The translations under genes were made by a program, and so were the position numbers. Of a DNA stretch of 64,000 nucleotides, positions 25,919 to 36,303 are shown piece after piece; position 1 is the stretch's first letter; every line of letters begins with the position of its first letter. The notes beneath the pieces are model-generated. The model was given only the letters and a program-made list of their open reading frames with translations. It was not told the DNA's origin and did not search any database. Location: assembly GCF_002940945.1 (NCBI RefSeq), contig NZ_PNFV01000001.1:124001-188000 (forward strand), written 5' to 3'. This DNA comes from Limosilactobacillus pontis. Lineage in GTDB: Bacteria; Bacillota; Bacilli; Lactobacillales; Lactobacillaceae.

Positions 25919-26056
25919 CTTAAAATTCTCTTCTTATCCTTACCGCTTAACAAAGAGCCGAAAGCTATAAATTCCTATGTGCTAATCGGTGCATCTTTTT
26001 ATTTTTCCTTCTGTACTTACAACGTGTTACAATGCAAATACAGAAAGGGTGATTTT

Positions 26057-26320
26057 ATGACTAAAACATACAGCTTACGCCTTGATGAAAAGACCCGTTC
26101 AGACGCTCAGAAAGTATTTGATGGACTCGGAATGGACTTTTCAACTGGTATCAAAGTCTACCTCAAGCAAGTAATCAAAACGAACGGCATTCCGTTTGAG
26201 TTAACTAACCAAACTTCTGGTCTTGAGCGGTCACTTGCAGAGTTACATAACGGTAATTACAAATCCTTCAATTCCGTTGATGATCTGTTCAAGGATCTAG
26301 ATAATGAGGAGGACGATTAA
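26057..26320 (+). CDS. RelB/DinJ-family antitoxin
   Basis: An 87-residue ribbon-helix-helix antitoxin (KTYSLRLDEKTRSDAQKVFDGLGMDFSTGIKVYLKQV) with an acidic C-terminal toxin-wrapping tail (FKDLDNEEDD). ATG 26057 follows AAAGGGTG. The toxin gene directly downstream (YafQ-like) is truncated, so the antitoxin is now an orphan at this locus and may only act as a DNA-binding autoregulator. Confidence 0.85.
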   Translation: MTKTYSLRLDEKTRSDAQKVFDGLGMDFSTGIKVYLKQVIKTNGIPFELTNQTSGLERSLAELHNGNYKSFNSVDDLFKDLDNEEDD

Positions 26321-26323
26321 GTT

Positions 26324-26437
26324 TTGATTATTAATCGAACCCCTGAATTCAAACGCAACTACAAGCGTCTCAAACGAAAGCACTACGGTTTGTATGTCCT
26401 CTCTGAACAGCAGAGATCCAATCACGCCCCACACTAA
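26324..26437 (+). pseudogene. Truncated YafQ/RelE-family toxin
   Basis: Starting with TTG four bases after the antitoxin stop, the first about 24 residues (IINRTPEFKRNYKRLKRKHYG) match the N-terminus of YafQ mRNA interferases. The reading then passes into unrelated sequence and stops after 37 residues. Usual length is about 90; the catalytic C-terminal histidines are missing, so the toxin is dead. Confidence 0.75.
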
Positions 26438-26476
26438 TCTTCCCTAGGTTAAACATGCGTATTACTAGATTCCTGC

Positions 26477-26815
26477 TTATTCAGCCAACAACTGTGCTAC
26501 TGCTTGCTTAACACTCGTGTTCAGAGATTCGTTGTGATTACGAGCATATAAGGCTAACCTCTTGTGCATTTCAGGTTCTAAACGAACATTAAAAGACCCT
26601 GTATAAGCCTTTTCTGGACTTTCATGATGGGCTTCACACATAGCTAGGTAATCATCCACGGCCCCTTCAAAGTCAGATCTAAGTTCTGCTAGGTCTTTAC
26701 CCTCATACGAAATTAAGCTATTAACATCAATCACATTCCCATATAAAACATTATCTTCCAGTGAAAACTCCACTGTCCCATGATAACCTTTGTATTTTAA
26801 TAATTGCTGCTTCAT
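26477..26815 (-). CDS. HicB-family antitoxin-like protein, solitary
   Basis: A 112-residue protein with an N-terminal HicB partial RNase H fold (YHGTVEFSLEDNVLYGNVIDVNSLISYEGKDLAELRSDFEGAVDDYL) and a C-terminal ribbon-helix-helix (FNVRLEPEMHKRLALYARNHNESLNTSVKQAVAQLL). HicB normally neutralises the HicA mRNA interferase encoded beside it. No HicA-sized ORF was found within 200 bases on either side, so this is an orphan HicB. AAAGGAGG precedes the start, and a TATAATG box near 26917-26912 may be its promoter. Confidence 0.85.
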   Translation of the reverse strand: MKQQLLKYKGYHGTVEFSLEDNVLYGNVIDVNSLISYEGKDLAELRSDFEGAVDDYLAMCEAHHESPEKAYTGSFNVRLEPEMHKRLALYARNHNESLNTSVKQAVAQLLAE

Positions 26816-27010
26816 AGCTGTTTATCCTCCTTTATCTACTGTAACACCTGCTTCGTTTGATAACTTATTAAGCTTAACCAACTTTTCAATACAAATCTTT
26901 CGGCTAATAACATTATATCATTTACGGAACGTGTGTTCGAGATAATCTAAAAAGAAAACGGTAATTCATCACATCCCTAATGGAACGTGTTTCCTTACCG
27001 ATTCTTAAAA

Positions 27011-27852
27011 TTATTCTCCGATCACCGTTAGAAACCGCTGCAACGCTTCCTGCCAGCTAATAATCTCAAAGCCGGTTTCCTCAGCCTTACTCAAACTCAT
27101 AATCGAATGCCGTGGCCGGTAAGCCTTCTGCGGATATGCCTCAGATGGCACCGGTGCCACCTCAACATCCTGATCCTTCAAGATCTCCTTGGCAAACTCA
27201 TACCAGGAACAGCTATTCTCGTTAGAGAGCTGATAGGTCCCAAATGGTTCCTCATGGTCGACCAGGTAGGTCATGAACTCCGCTAAGGTCCGCGTCCAGG
27301 TTGGCCGGCCAAATTGATCGTCAACCACCGTCAGCTTGTCATGATCCTTTGCCAACCGCAGCATGGTGTAAACAAAGTTCTTGCCGTACTTGCCAAAGAC
27401 CCAGGACGTCCGGATGATGTAGTAGTCATCCGTCTTCTCCTTGACGGCCCCACCGCCAGTTTAGCCTTACCATACTCGTTCTTCGGGTTCGTCGGGTCAT
27501 CAACCTGATACTCGCCTGGGTTGGTACCGTCAAACACATAGTCGGTACTGATGTAAACCAGCTTGGCCCCGACCCGCTTAGCTGCCGTGGCAACGTTGCG
27601 CGTGCCATCCTCGTTAACCTGCCAATTGACCTGTTTGCCTTCATCTTCGGCCTTGTCGACCGCCGTGTAGGCTGCACAGTGATAAACTACCGCAGGCTTT
27701 AAGGCATCGAACTTTGCGTCAACGGCTTGCTTATCAGTAATATCCATATCTTTAGAGTCAAAGGCATCATAGGCAGCGCCACGTTCATCCAGCAGGTTCC
27801 TCAATTCCGTGCCCAGCTGACCATTAGCGCCAGTGATTAAAATCTTCGTCAT
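27011..27852 (-). pseudogene. rfbD: dTDP-4-dehydrorhamnose reductase, frameshifted
   Basis: RfbD/RmlD catalyses the last step of dTDP-L-rhamnose synthesis. The N-terminal half (ILITGANGQLGTELRNLL, YISTDYVFDGTNPGEYQ) ends in the wrong frame after YGKAKLAV. The correct continuation (VKEKTDDYY, RTSWVFGKYGKNFVYT, DDQFGRPTWTRTLA) is present one frame over and runs to 27011. One missing base at the G run 27448-27451 (minus strand) explains the shift. ATG 27852 follows GGAGGG. A terminator separates it from rfbB. Confidence 0.85.
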
Positions 27853-27870
27853 TATTATTCCCTCCAAAAA

Positions 27871-27896
27871 AGCCAGGCAACCATCAGCTGCCTGGT
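27871..27896 (-). terminator. Terminator between rfbB and rfbD
   Basis: The imperfect palindrome CCAGGCAG/TTGCCTGG is followed on the minus strand by CTTTTTTGG. The 23-bp stem-loop is repeated exactly at 32675-32697 behind glf. Confidence 0.7.
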
Positions 27897-27914
27897 TAAA
27901 TCAACTCTACCTAA

Positions 27915-28973
<1,059 letters not shown>

Positions 28974-29552
28974 TTAGATTTCACCATAGACAAATGGATT
29001 GTTCTTCTCAAATTCCGTAAAGGTTGGCTGTGCGGCGTCCTTTTCGGAAGTGATGGCCTTATCGAATTCAATTGGCCAGTCAATGCCCAATTCTGGTGTC
29101 TTAAAGGAGAAGCCACCATCGGCTTCAGCATTGTAGTAATTGTCAACCTTGTAGAGGAAGTTGACATTGTCAGTCAGAGTCAGGAAACCATGAGCAAAGC
29201 CACGAGGAACCAGGAGCTGACGGTGGTTGCTGGCGGAAAGGATGTAACCTTCCCACTGTTTGTATGTAGGTGATCCCTTACGAACATCAACAATCACGTC
29301 AAGAACGGCCCCAGTTACAACTCGGATCAGCTTCGCCTGGGCCGCCTTGCCGCGTTGAAAGTGGAGTCCCCGCAGAACCCCGGCCCGACTAGACAGGGAT
29401 TGATTGTCCTGAACGAAGTTGAAGTCGATCCCAGCTTCCTTAAAGTCCCGGTCAGAGTAGGTTTCCTCGAAGAAACCTCGGTTATCACCAAAGACCTTTG
29501 GGGTAATAATCTTAACATCCTGAAGTTTCGTATTCTTTACCGTTAATTGCTC
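28974..29552 (-). pseudogene. rfbC: dTDP-4-dehydrorhamnose 3,5-epimerase lacking its start codon
   Basis: The epimerase frame is readable for 192 codons (KLQDVKIITPKVFGDNRGFFEE, LRGLHFQRGKAAQAKLIRV, HRQLLVPRGFAHGFLTL), nearly the complete family length of about 190. It begins as EEQLTVKNT without an ATG/GTG/TTG start and emerges directly from the truncated rfbA gene at about 29550. The first usable internal start is GTG at 29297, which would delete the active-site half. Confidence 0.85.
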
Positions 29553-30046
29553 TTCGGGTGGGCCGGTTTTTCTTCGATCGACAAAGCGTGCATCTGGTCA
29601 TCGAAATCGACGACCCCGAAACGCTCGGGATCGTTGACGTGGTAACCGAAGACGGTCGCGCCCTCGATCTTCTTGGCAGCGTCTTGGACCAGCTGCGACA
29701 GACCAGCACCGTAATAGATATTATCACCGAGAATCAGGGCTACTGAGTCATCCCCAATGAAGTCCTCACCCAGGATAAAGGCCTCGGCCAGGCCGTTCGG
29801 GTGTTTTTGGATTTTGTAGGAAAAGTGCATGCCAATGTCGGAACCGTCACCGAGGAGTTCCTCGAATTGGTGAAGGTACTCGGGCGTCGAGATCACCAGG
29901 ACATCACGGATACCCGCGAGCATCAGTGTCGATAATGGGTAGTAGACCATCGGCTTGTCATAGACCGGGATCAGCTGCTTTGAGGTCCCCCGGGTAATCG
30001 GGTACAGTCGCGTCCCAGAGCCACCAGCTAAAATTATTCCCTTCAT
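29543..30046 (-). pseudogene. rfbA: Glucose-1-phosphate thymidylyltransferase, C-terminally deleted
   Basis: The first 165 or so residues ([50 protein letters not shown]) are perfect RfbA/RmlA, but the frame breaks at [11 protein letters not shown] and stops at once. The normal length is about 290 residues. The missing 360 bp, plus the rfbC start codon, have been removed by a single deletion. GGGAGATGG precedes the ATG. Confidence 0.9.
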
Positions 30047-30059
30047 AATTGCCATCTCC

Positions 30060-30405
30060 CCCGAAATGTACACTAATTAATGCCGATAGAAATTAAAAAT
30101 AATACGAGATAAATAATTATCTTTATATTCTTCTTTTATTCTACACCAATTAGTTATACACTTATAGGATTATTGATGATTGGGATAGCATTAATAAAGC
30201 AGTTCCTATCAAAAAAACAGCTCATGCCAAATTCCAGACACGAGCTGCTTAAAAACTTACTCTATTTTTTCATCAGTACTTTTTGACGAAGAACCTGATT
30301 TTCTTCCATAAGAAAATCCTCCTATACTGAATCTGATGCTTTTCAGTATAGGAGGATCGGTCGGCCGTGCCTAGACGTGGTGTTATCGACTACTTACTTT
30401 ACTCC
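30060..30405 (-). terminator. Gap with two minus-strand terminators (rfb promoter region)
   Basis: Two hairpins are seen: 30316-30357, a perfect 16-bp stem (ATCCTCCTATACTGAA) followed on the minus strand by TTTTCTT, ending the unidentified gene to the right; and 30211-30256 (AGCAGCTCGTG/CATGAGCTGTT then TTTTTT). The AT-rich remainder (30060-30200) probably holds the rfbA promoter. No gene is evident. Confidence 0.6.
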
Positions 30406-31620
30406 TCACTTGTTAGAGCGTTTCAGATTCATAATCCACCTTGCAAATTTTCCCTCTAGCATTAACTTAGTGTTGGGATCTTTAACCTTCTCTTCAAGTG
30501 TTGAGAAAAGATCAACCAAATCATATGACTTATTAATAATATATTTCGGATCAATTGCATTTAATAGCTTATCCTTAAGAGAGCTATCTAACTTCAGATG
30601 ACTAATATGGGCCGAAATTATATTAATCTCATTTTTGCCTACCTTCTTGGTCCAAAGAGTCTCCTTTATTGCATCAATAATATCATTTCGATTACTATTT
30701 ATATCTGCAATCCTATTCAGGCTTTCGCGTACCCGTGCAGGATTATAGTTATGCTTTATTGTTGCAATTTCCTCACCAAGAACGGTGAACTTTTTACCCT
30801 TAGTATTTCTAATCTTATAAGAAGCCTTAAATGTTGCTGCTCCATCACCCAGCTCACTGTTGCATACCACTATCCCTAACGTGAAACTAGCATTGCTACC
30901 AATTTTCGTAGGAGCATCCTCCTCAAATGATATATATAATTTGGAGTCAGTTACGCGCAGATATTTGAGTGTATACGCTTCCCCCGTCTTGGTTATAAGA
31001 TTGTTAACCATAGCAACAGCTATGTAAAAGACAACTGCATTACTATATATCAACTTATACCTGCGTGACACTATAGCTCTTAGATACGTTTTTTGCTGGT
31101 TCCCCTTATCAGAATCGAAGAAGCGATATATTTTAGTATCATCAGCTATGCCATCTCTTAACTTAGCAATGTTATCTAAAATCATATCTTCTTTTCCAAG
31201 TTCAACGGCATGCACTGCAAACTTGTTTAAGGAAAAATATGCGTCTAAGAAAACCTCACGTGAATCGTATAGCGTATTAACATCTGCTATTTGTTTTACG
31301 CCATTATTATCAACTACGTCAAACTTCATAATGACATCCTTGCCATTCCGTATAAAGTTAATGTCACGTAAGGACGATAGCTTAATAGGAAAATCATATT
31401 TCCTGACACTTACTTTGCCAAAGGTCTCGATTGCAGATTTCAATCCTTTAATTTTTGAGACATTTGTATCAACCGGAAATTGACTTTCTATATTTGCCTT
31501 AGTAATATCATCTACTCCGATTTCCAATCCATTATTGCTTGAGAGAAGTTTTTTAACATCCTCTGTGGTTGCAGGTTCGGTATTATTATCATAAATAAAC
31601 TGTTTTTGTACAATAGACAT
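30406..31620 (-). CDS. Hypothetical protein, DUF932-like
   Basis: A 404-residue soluble protein of AT-rich composition. The middle (YLRAIVSRRYKLIYSNAVV, then LGIVVCNSELGDGAATFKASYKIRNTKG) resembles the plasmid/phage DUF932 family, in which a similar RYK segment and NSE-G segment occur. Function of that family is unknown. ATG 31620 follows AAAGGGATAA. It lies downstream of a 131-residue unidentified gene with an intervening hairpin. The two look like a transferred gene pair inserted between the rfb and EPS blocks. Confidence 0.45.
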   Translation of the reverse strand: MSIVQKQFIYDNNTEPATTEDVKKLLSSNNGLEIGVDDITKANIESQFPVDTNVSKIKGLKSAIETFGKVSVRKYDFPIKLSSLRDINFIRNGKDVIMKFDVVDNNGVKQIADVNTLYDSREVFLDAYFSLNKFAVHAVELGKEDMILDNIAKLRDGIADDTKIYRFFDSDKGNQQKTYLRAIVSRRYKLIYSNAVVFYIAVAMVNNLITKTGEAYTLKYLRVTDSKLYISFEEDAPTKIGSNASFTLGIVVCNSELGDGAATFKASYKIRNTKGKKFTVLGEEIATIKHNYNPARVRESLNRIADINSNRNDIIDAIKETLWTKKVGKNEINIISAHISHLKLDSSLKDKLLNAIDPKYIINKSYDLVDLFSTLEEKVKDPNTKLMLEGKFARWIMNLKRSNK

Positions 31621-31746
31621 GTTTATCCCTTTCTTTGTCATTTGACAATAAACAAGAGATAATACATAGAGTGTAATTGAAAGAAGTCAGAGTATTTGTT
31701 AAAATAAAAACTGTGTAGTGTCGCATACTCTACATACTATCTTTAG

Positions 31747-31779
31747 GCGTAGCTAGGACTGCCTTCCTAGTTACGCTTT
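31747..31779. terminator. Hairpin overlapping the 3' end of the 131-residue gene
   Basis: GCGTAGCTAGGA and TCCTAGTTACGC form a 12-bp stem; TTTTTG follows on the plus strand and the minus strand continues with AAAGATAG. It may act as an attenuating terminator. Confidence 0.45.
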
Positions 31780-32162
31780 TTGTTTACCTTATTAAAACTA
31801 TCGGCTTCGTTAAGCTTAAATAATAATGCTTGATCCTTATGGAGATAATCGCCCCGAATCTTGTACATGTAATTCGGGTTCCAGTGCATTAGCTCAACGA
31901 TTTTCTGCCGTAGCAACTTGTTTCCCCATCGAACTGCAATTGTTTTTCGACTTGGGTTGAAAAACGATGTTTTTTCATTATCGTTTTTGTCAGTTGCTTG
32001 CACGGCTAGTTCTTTATCCTTTTCGTTAATCAGCAGTCTTACGTATCTCGGCTTTCCAAGCTGTATAATTGCTGCTTGAGAAAATGATATTCCCGTTTTT
32101 GATATCGTAAGTGCAATGTCACCTCCGACAAGAGTAATAACTTTAAATCCCTCCAGGCTCAT
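31767..32162 (-). CDS. Hypothetical protein, 131 residues
   Basis: I do not recognise this protein. It starts MSLEGFKVITLVGGDIALTISK, contains QLGKPRYVRLLINEKDKELAVQAT followed by WGNKLLRQKIVELMHWN, and is rich in Lys at the end (KVNKKRN). The N-terminal half looks beta-rich with a segment like those in phage-encoded small proteins. It lies directly upstream of the DUF932-like gene on the same strand with similar AT-rich composition. The start has GGAAGTGAG upstream. Confidence 0.5.
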   Translation of the reverse strand: MSLEGFKVITLVGGDIALTISKTGISFSQAAIIQLGKPRYVRLLINEKDKELAVQATDKNDNEKTSFFNPSRKTIAVRWGNKLLRQKIVELMHWNPNYMYKIRGDYLHKDQALLFKLNEADSFNKVNKKRN

Positions 32163-32700
32163 AGTCTCACTTCCTTTCTTTTCTTAATTATACTACTGTT
32201 TGCTAATTATTCAAATTACGTTTATTTTTTGTTCCTAACTAGTAATTATTCTAGCTTGTCTTCTGCAGCTATCGATCATTGTATTTCGTATATTGCTATT
32301 ACCCAGTAAATTAAAAAGCTCTAGCTTGGTTTTCTTGCCAAACTGGAGCTTTTTGACGCTCTTAAATCGTATAACTATCGTTCTCTACTCGCCCTAATAT
32401 GTTCAAGTTAGATTCTCAATTTTAGCAAAAAGTTCAAAGCAATATCAAATCACTCTGAACCGTAAGCAGTCAATAACGATACGTATTGTCCACACCGGTT
32501 ATAAAATGTTGGAAAACACCAATATTTAAAATTGGTTGTCAAGGGCTTTTTGCCATGGGCAAAAGAAGTCCAAACCCAATGTCATATTTAAAATGAGCAA
32601 GCGCCCTGCGTAACATCAAAACTGATATGTTATGCAGAGCACTTTTTTCAATACGTGTTGTTATTCGGTACTTACCAGGCAACCATCAGCTGCCTGGGGC
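32163..32700. other. Gene-free region at the end of the EPS operon
   Basis: Contains a bidirectional terminator (32313-32354: AAAAAGCTC...GAGCTTTTT), a second hairpin with T-tract (32603-32650: TAACAT/ATGTTA stems then TTTTTT), and the 23-bp stem-loop at 32675-32697 shared with 27873-27895. The stretch 32400-32600 looks like scrambled non-coding remnant sequence; I see no intact ORF in it. Confidence 0.55.
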
Positions 32701-33816
32701 TCATTTAAACTCCTTATCAACTGCCGTCAAGGCAGCGTGTAATACCTGGTCCATGTTGTAGTAACGATACTGACCCAGACGACCACCAAACAGTACATTT
32801 GGCGTCTGTTCGTTAGCTAGTTTAGCATATTTCTTATACAGTTCATTATTTTGTTGATTGTTAACCGGGTAATAAGGCTCATCGCCCCGGTGCCAGTCAG
32901 CTGGATACTCATGAGTAATGATCGTCTTGTCCTTGTCACCCTTGCCAAACTCGAAGTGCTTATGCTCAATGATCCGGGTGAACGGCGTCTCCGCATCCGT
33001 GTAGTTGATAACCGCGTTTCCCTGGTAGTTACCAATATTCTTCTCCTCGGTCTCAAACTTCAAACTCCGATACTGAAGTTCACCGAGCTGGTAGCCAAAG
33101 AATTGGTCGATCATTCCGGTAAAGACGACCCGTGGATATTCTCGCAGGTATTCGTCCTTCTTATTAAAGAAGTCCACACCTGTTTCCACATCGATCAGAT
33201 CACTAGCCAGCATCTTCTCCACAATCTGGGTATAGCCACCGATTGGAATCCCCTGATAAGAGTCATTAAAGTAATTATTATCATAGGTCAGGCGAACCGG
33301 GAGTCGACGAATGATGAAGGCGGGCAGCTCCGTAGCCTTTCTCCCCCACTGCTTCTCGGTATAGCCCTTGATCAGCTTCTCGTAAATATCACGACCAATC
33401 AGTGAGATCGCCTGTTCCTCCAGGTTCCGGGGTTCCTTACCGGCCATCTCCTGACGTTGTTCGTTGATCTTATCTAGCGCTTCCTGTGGTGTCCGAACAC
33501 CCCACATTTCGCTGAAGGTGTTCATGTTGAAGGGCAGGTTGTACATCTGCCCCTTATAATTAGCCACCGGACTGTTGGTGTAACGGTTGAATTCCGCAAA
33601 CTGGTTGATGTAGTCCCAGATCTCCTTGTTAGAGGTATGAAAGATGTGAGCCCCATACTGGTGAACCTGGATGCCATCAACTTCCTTGGTGTAGATGTTA
33701 CCGGCGATGTGGTCACGTTTCTCGATCACCTTGACCCGCTTGCCACGCTTAGCGGCTTCATAGGCAAAGGTGGCACCGAAAAGACCGGCACCGACTACTA
33801 AATAATCAAATTTCAT
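32701..33816 (-). CDS. glf: UDP-galactopyranose mutase
   Basis: A 371-residue flavoenzyme interconverting UDP-galactopyranose and UDP-galactofuranose. The FAD-binding GAGLFGATFAYEAAKRGKRV, VHQYGAHIFHTSN, GYTEKQWG and GRLGQYRYYNMDQ motifs are present and length is normal. GAGGAGG precedes the start. As the last EPS-operon gene it implies galactofuranose in the polymer, which fits the GlfT-like GT2 at 38064-39035. Confidence 0.95.
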   Translation of the reverse strand: MKFDYLVVGAGLFGATFAYEAAKRGKRVKVIEKRDHIAGNIYTKEVDGIQVHQYGAHIFHTSNKEIWDYINQFAEFNRYTNSPVANYKGQMYNLPFNMNTFSEMWGVRTPQEALDKINEQRQEMAGKEPRNLEEQAISLIGRDIYEKLIKGYTEKQWGRKATELPAFIIRRLPVRLTYDNNYFNDSYQGIPIGGYTQIVEKMLASDLIDVETGVDFFNKKDEYLREYPRVVFTGMIDQFFGYQLGELQYRSLKFETEEKNIGNYQGNAVINYTDAETPFTRIIEHKHFEFGKGDKDKTIITHEYPADWHRGDEPYYPVNNQQNNELYKKYAKLANEQTPNVLFGGRLGQYRYYNMDQVLHAALTAVDKEFK

Positions 33817-33835
33817 AATTTCCTCCTCATAGTAA

Positions 33836-35239
33836 TTACTTTATTTTTATATCTATATGAAAAATACTCTTTATTTTATTCCACTCTGACATCGCTATCA
33901 ATGCAATAACAACAATACCGAAAATTATTGTTAAAATATTGGATGAAGTCACCAATACTATTGCTGAATATCCAAAGAATACAAGATGAAGAAAAATAAT
34001 ATTTTTTATGTTAAAACTAATTCTTCCATTAACATATAGATGATAATATCGAACCGCTAAAACGACTAAGAAAGAAATAGCATTTGCCAAAGCAGCTCCA
34101 TATATTCCAAATAATTTAATAAACACAAGACTTGCAACAATGTTAACAATAGCACCATAGACAGTAGTTATGAATATTTCTCCGGTTTTTTTAGTTGCAG
34201 TATATATTGTTCCCAAGAAGCCAGATATACTTGAATAAATTAAAGACCATAAAACAAGTGGTGTTATTCTCCAAGCTGAATAGTACGAAGGGTCTATCAA
34301 TATTTTGAAAAAAGGTCTTATAAACATAAGTATTAATATAGAGCCTATAAGTAGAATATACGTAAATACGTTAAATACATTGGTTATAAATTCTCTGGCA
34401 TTCTTGTTGTCATATTCTTCAACTGCAGAAATTTGCCAAGACTGATAAAAAATATTAGTTAAAATCGTTACTGCATTAGGTATCTTATTTGCCATGGCAT
34501 ATAACCCATTAGCACTAACCCCTACCATTGCCAAGATAAATAATCGATCAGAGGTAGAGTTTATCCACCACGATAAGGAATTGGGTATCAGTGGAAGGCT
34601 ATATATAAACATTCGTACAGTAACAGATCGATTAAAATAACGAAGGTTAATATCTTTCCTTATTCCAGTAGTTAAAAGATACAAACTCCCAATAAGAAGG
34701 CCAACAATCATGGAAATAACATAACCAGCTACACCCATTTTCCAAAAGTATAATAGCACTACATTCATGCCAGCCATAATAAATGTGTTAATTACACCAG
34801 CTATTGCAAATGGCTTTGAATACCCTATAGCTCTGACATAGTTAGAAATAAGGGAGTAAAAAATAGTACATACTAACAAAAAACAATCAAGGACTAAACA
34901 GTATCCCTTAAAAAAACTAAATAAATTTAAAACAAAACCTAATAACAATATGACAATTGACGATAATAGTGTTATTACTAATCCCGAGTTAAGAACAACC
35001 TTCTTATTTTCGCTCTTGTCCATTGCAAATCGGAAAACTGCATCATATATCTCTAAACTCACTAATGGTGACAGAAGAGAAATAATTGTTGTAATTATAT
35101 CAGTTTTCCCAAACTCGGATGTTGTTAATGTAAATGAATATAATGGAACCATTATAAACTGCATTAACTTACTGCCTAAATTACCAATTGCAAAAATAAT
35201 AGAGTTATTAAATAATTTTTTGTATTTATTCATGCTCAA
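33836..35239 (-). CDS. Wzx-type polysaccharide flippase
   Basis: A 467-residue MATE-like/oligosaccharide flippase with about 12-14 hydrophobic helices (NSIIFAIGNLGSKLMQFIMVPLYS opening, LIPNSLSWWINSTSDRLFI in the middle). It moves undecaprenyl-linked repeat units across the membrane. It overlaps the upstream pyruvyltransferase gene by four bases. Very AT-rich, like the rest of the transferase core. Confidence 0.88.
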   Translation of the reverse strand: MSMNKYKKLFNNSIIFAIGNLGSKLMQFIMVPLYSFTLTTSEFGKTDIITTIISLLSPLVSLEIYDAVFRFAMDKSENKKVVLNSGLVITLLSSIVILLLGFVLNLFSFFKGYCLVLDCFLLVCTIFYSLISNYVRAIGYSKPFAIAGVINTFIMAGMNVVLLYFWKMGVAGYVISMIVGLLIGSLYLLTTGIRKDINLRYFNRSVTVRMFIYSLPLIPNSLSWWINSTSDRLFILAMVGVSANGLYAMANKIPNAVTILTNIFYQSWQISAVEEYDNKNAREFITNVFNVFTYILLIGSILILMFIRPFFKILIDPSYYSAWRITPLVLWSLIYSSISGFLGTIYTATKKTGEIFITTVYGAIVNIVASLVFIKLFGIYGAALANAISFLVVLAVRYYHLYVNGRISFNIKNIIFLHLVFFGYSAIVLVTSSNILTIIFGIVVIALIAMSEWNKIKSIFHIDIKIK

Positions 35240-36303
35240 TTACTAAAGACCTGTTCTCTAATATCCATTAAATATTTTGATTTAATATCCAACGTGCTTA
35301 TTTTTTCTAAATTACAAAGGCTTTCTATTTTTTCTTTTAAAATTTTATTATCAAAAGAATCCACAAAATCAACATAGTTTAAGTCTTTAATCCACTGATA
35401 TGTCCCTACAATCTTATCATCCATTGATTTTGTTACTATACACGGCGTCCCTGTAATCGCGGATAGAACCATCCCATGCATCCTATCCGTAACGACAATT
35501 TTGCTTCGACGAAACTGATTCATAAGTGAACGCACTTCTAACACTCGGTCGATATTATTACTAATTTGTCTAGCTACATAAGTATCATATATAAACATTT
35601 CCTTATCTATTTTACTTATACAGTCTATTACTTCATGAGGTGATAACAAAATACTCTCCTCGTCACTGCGAAGACAGGTAGTTATAAAATTTCTTCTCCC
35701 CTTAATCTTATTATTTGGATTATACAAGTAAAAGACTATATCTGGAATCAATTTAACATGGGCATTACCAAAATTTGATTTCATAAAATCGAATGTCTTC
35801 TTTTCCCTAGCAAATAAGATAAGATCTTCATGGGAATTATATATTTTTCTAGAACGTGCTAGTTGTCTCCTCCCCTGGTTTGAATCACTGAAGAATGCCG
35901 TCTGCGTCATGGAAATTATTTTATTATTAGGGAAATTTTTCACAATACATAACCGTTGTCTTTCAGCAGTTAAGTATAAATCTCCCATATTTCCGCCTCC
36001 ATGTATAAAAATCAGGTCATGCGGAGATATAACTTCTTTAATGGCATGAATACCACTATATATTTCATCGTCATTTATAGTAACAATCTTATAATCACTA
36101 AATTGATCTTCTAACATTTTTAATGTTGCAACTGCAATTGCTTGATCACCTATATTTCCATGAGTAGGCAACATCATATAAAAAATTTTTTTTGAATCTC
36201 CTAAATTAGATAAACGACTCTTTAGAGGTTGTTTAATCTTAAAATAGTTGCACTTCAATGAAATAATCATTGGCATCAAGAAATCTGTCAAGGACTTAAA
36301 CAT
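35236..36303 (-). CDS. Polysaccharide pyruvyl transferase family protein
   Basis: A 355-residue protein with the family signature: HGNIGDQAIAVAT at the N-terminus, FIHGGGNMGDLY in the middle, and KIVVTDRMHGMVLSAITGTPCIV near the C-terminus. These enzymes add pyruvate ketals (or act as related transferases) to EPS sugars, giving acidity. It overlaps the GT8 gene upstream by eight bases and the flippase downstream by four, so it is tightly coupled. Confidence 0.88.
   Translation of the reverse strand: MFKSLTDFLMPMIISLKCNYFKIKQPLKSRLSNLGDSKKIFYMMLPTHGNIGDQAIAVATLKMLEDQFSDYKIVTINDDEIYSGIHAIKEVISPHDLIFIHGGGNMGDLYLTAERQRLCIVKNFPNNKIISMTQTAFFSDSNQGRRQLARSRKIYNSHEDLILFAREKKTFDFMKSNFGNAHVKLIPDIVFYLYNPNNKIKGRRNFITTCLRSDEESILLSPHEVIDCISKIDKEMFIYDTYVARQISNNIDRVLEVRSLMNQFRRSKIVVTDRMHGMVLSAITGTPCIVTKSMDDKIVGTYQWIKDLNYVDFVDSFDNKILKEKIESLCNLEKISTLDIKSKYLMDIREQVFSN

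Noticed and set aside
26816..26935. Possible hicA remnant upstream of the HicB gene.
   Set aside because: Short open frames there show no HicA motif (GW/G-H-xx or the C-terminal GT-L-xxIL), and the sequence looks like a promoter region with TATAATG.
30316..30357. A 15-codon ORF (MEENQVLRQKVLMKK) on the minus strand whose AGGAGG site lies in the arm of a perfect 16-bp hairpin, at first sight like another hidden-start toxin.
   Set aside because: The hairpin is followed by TTTTCTT and lies right after a gene, so a terminator explains it; the peptide has no hydrophobic part.
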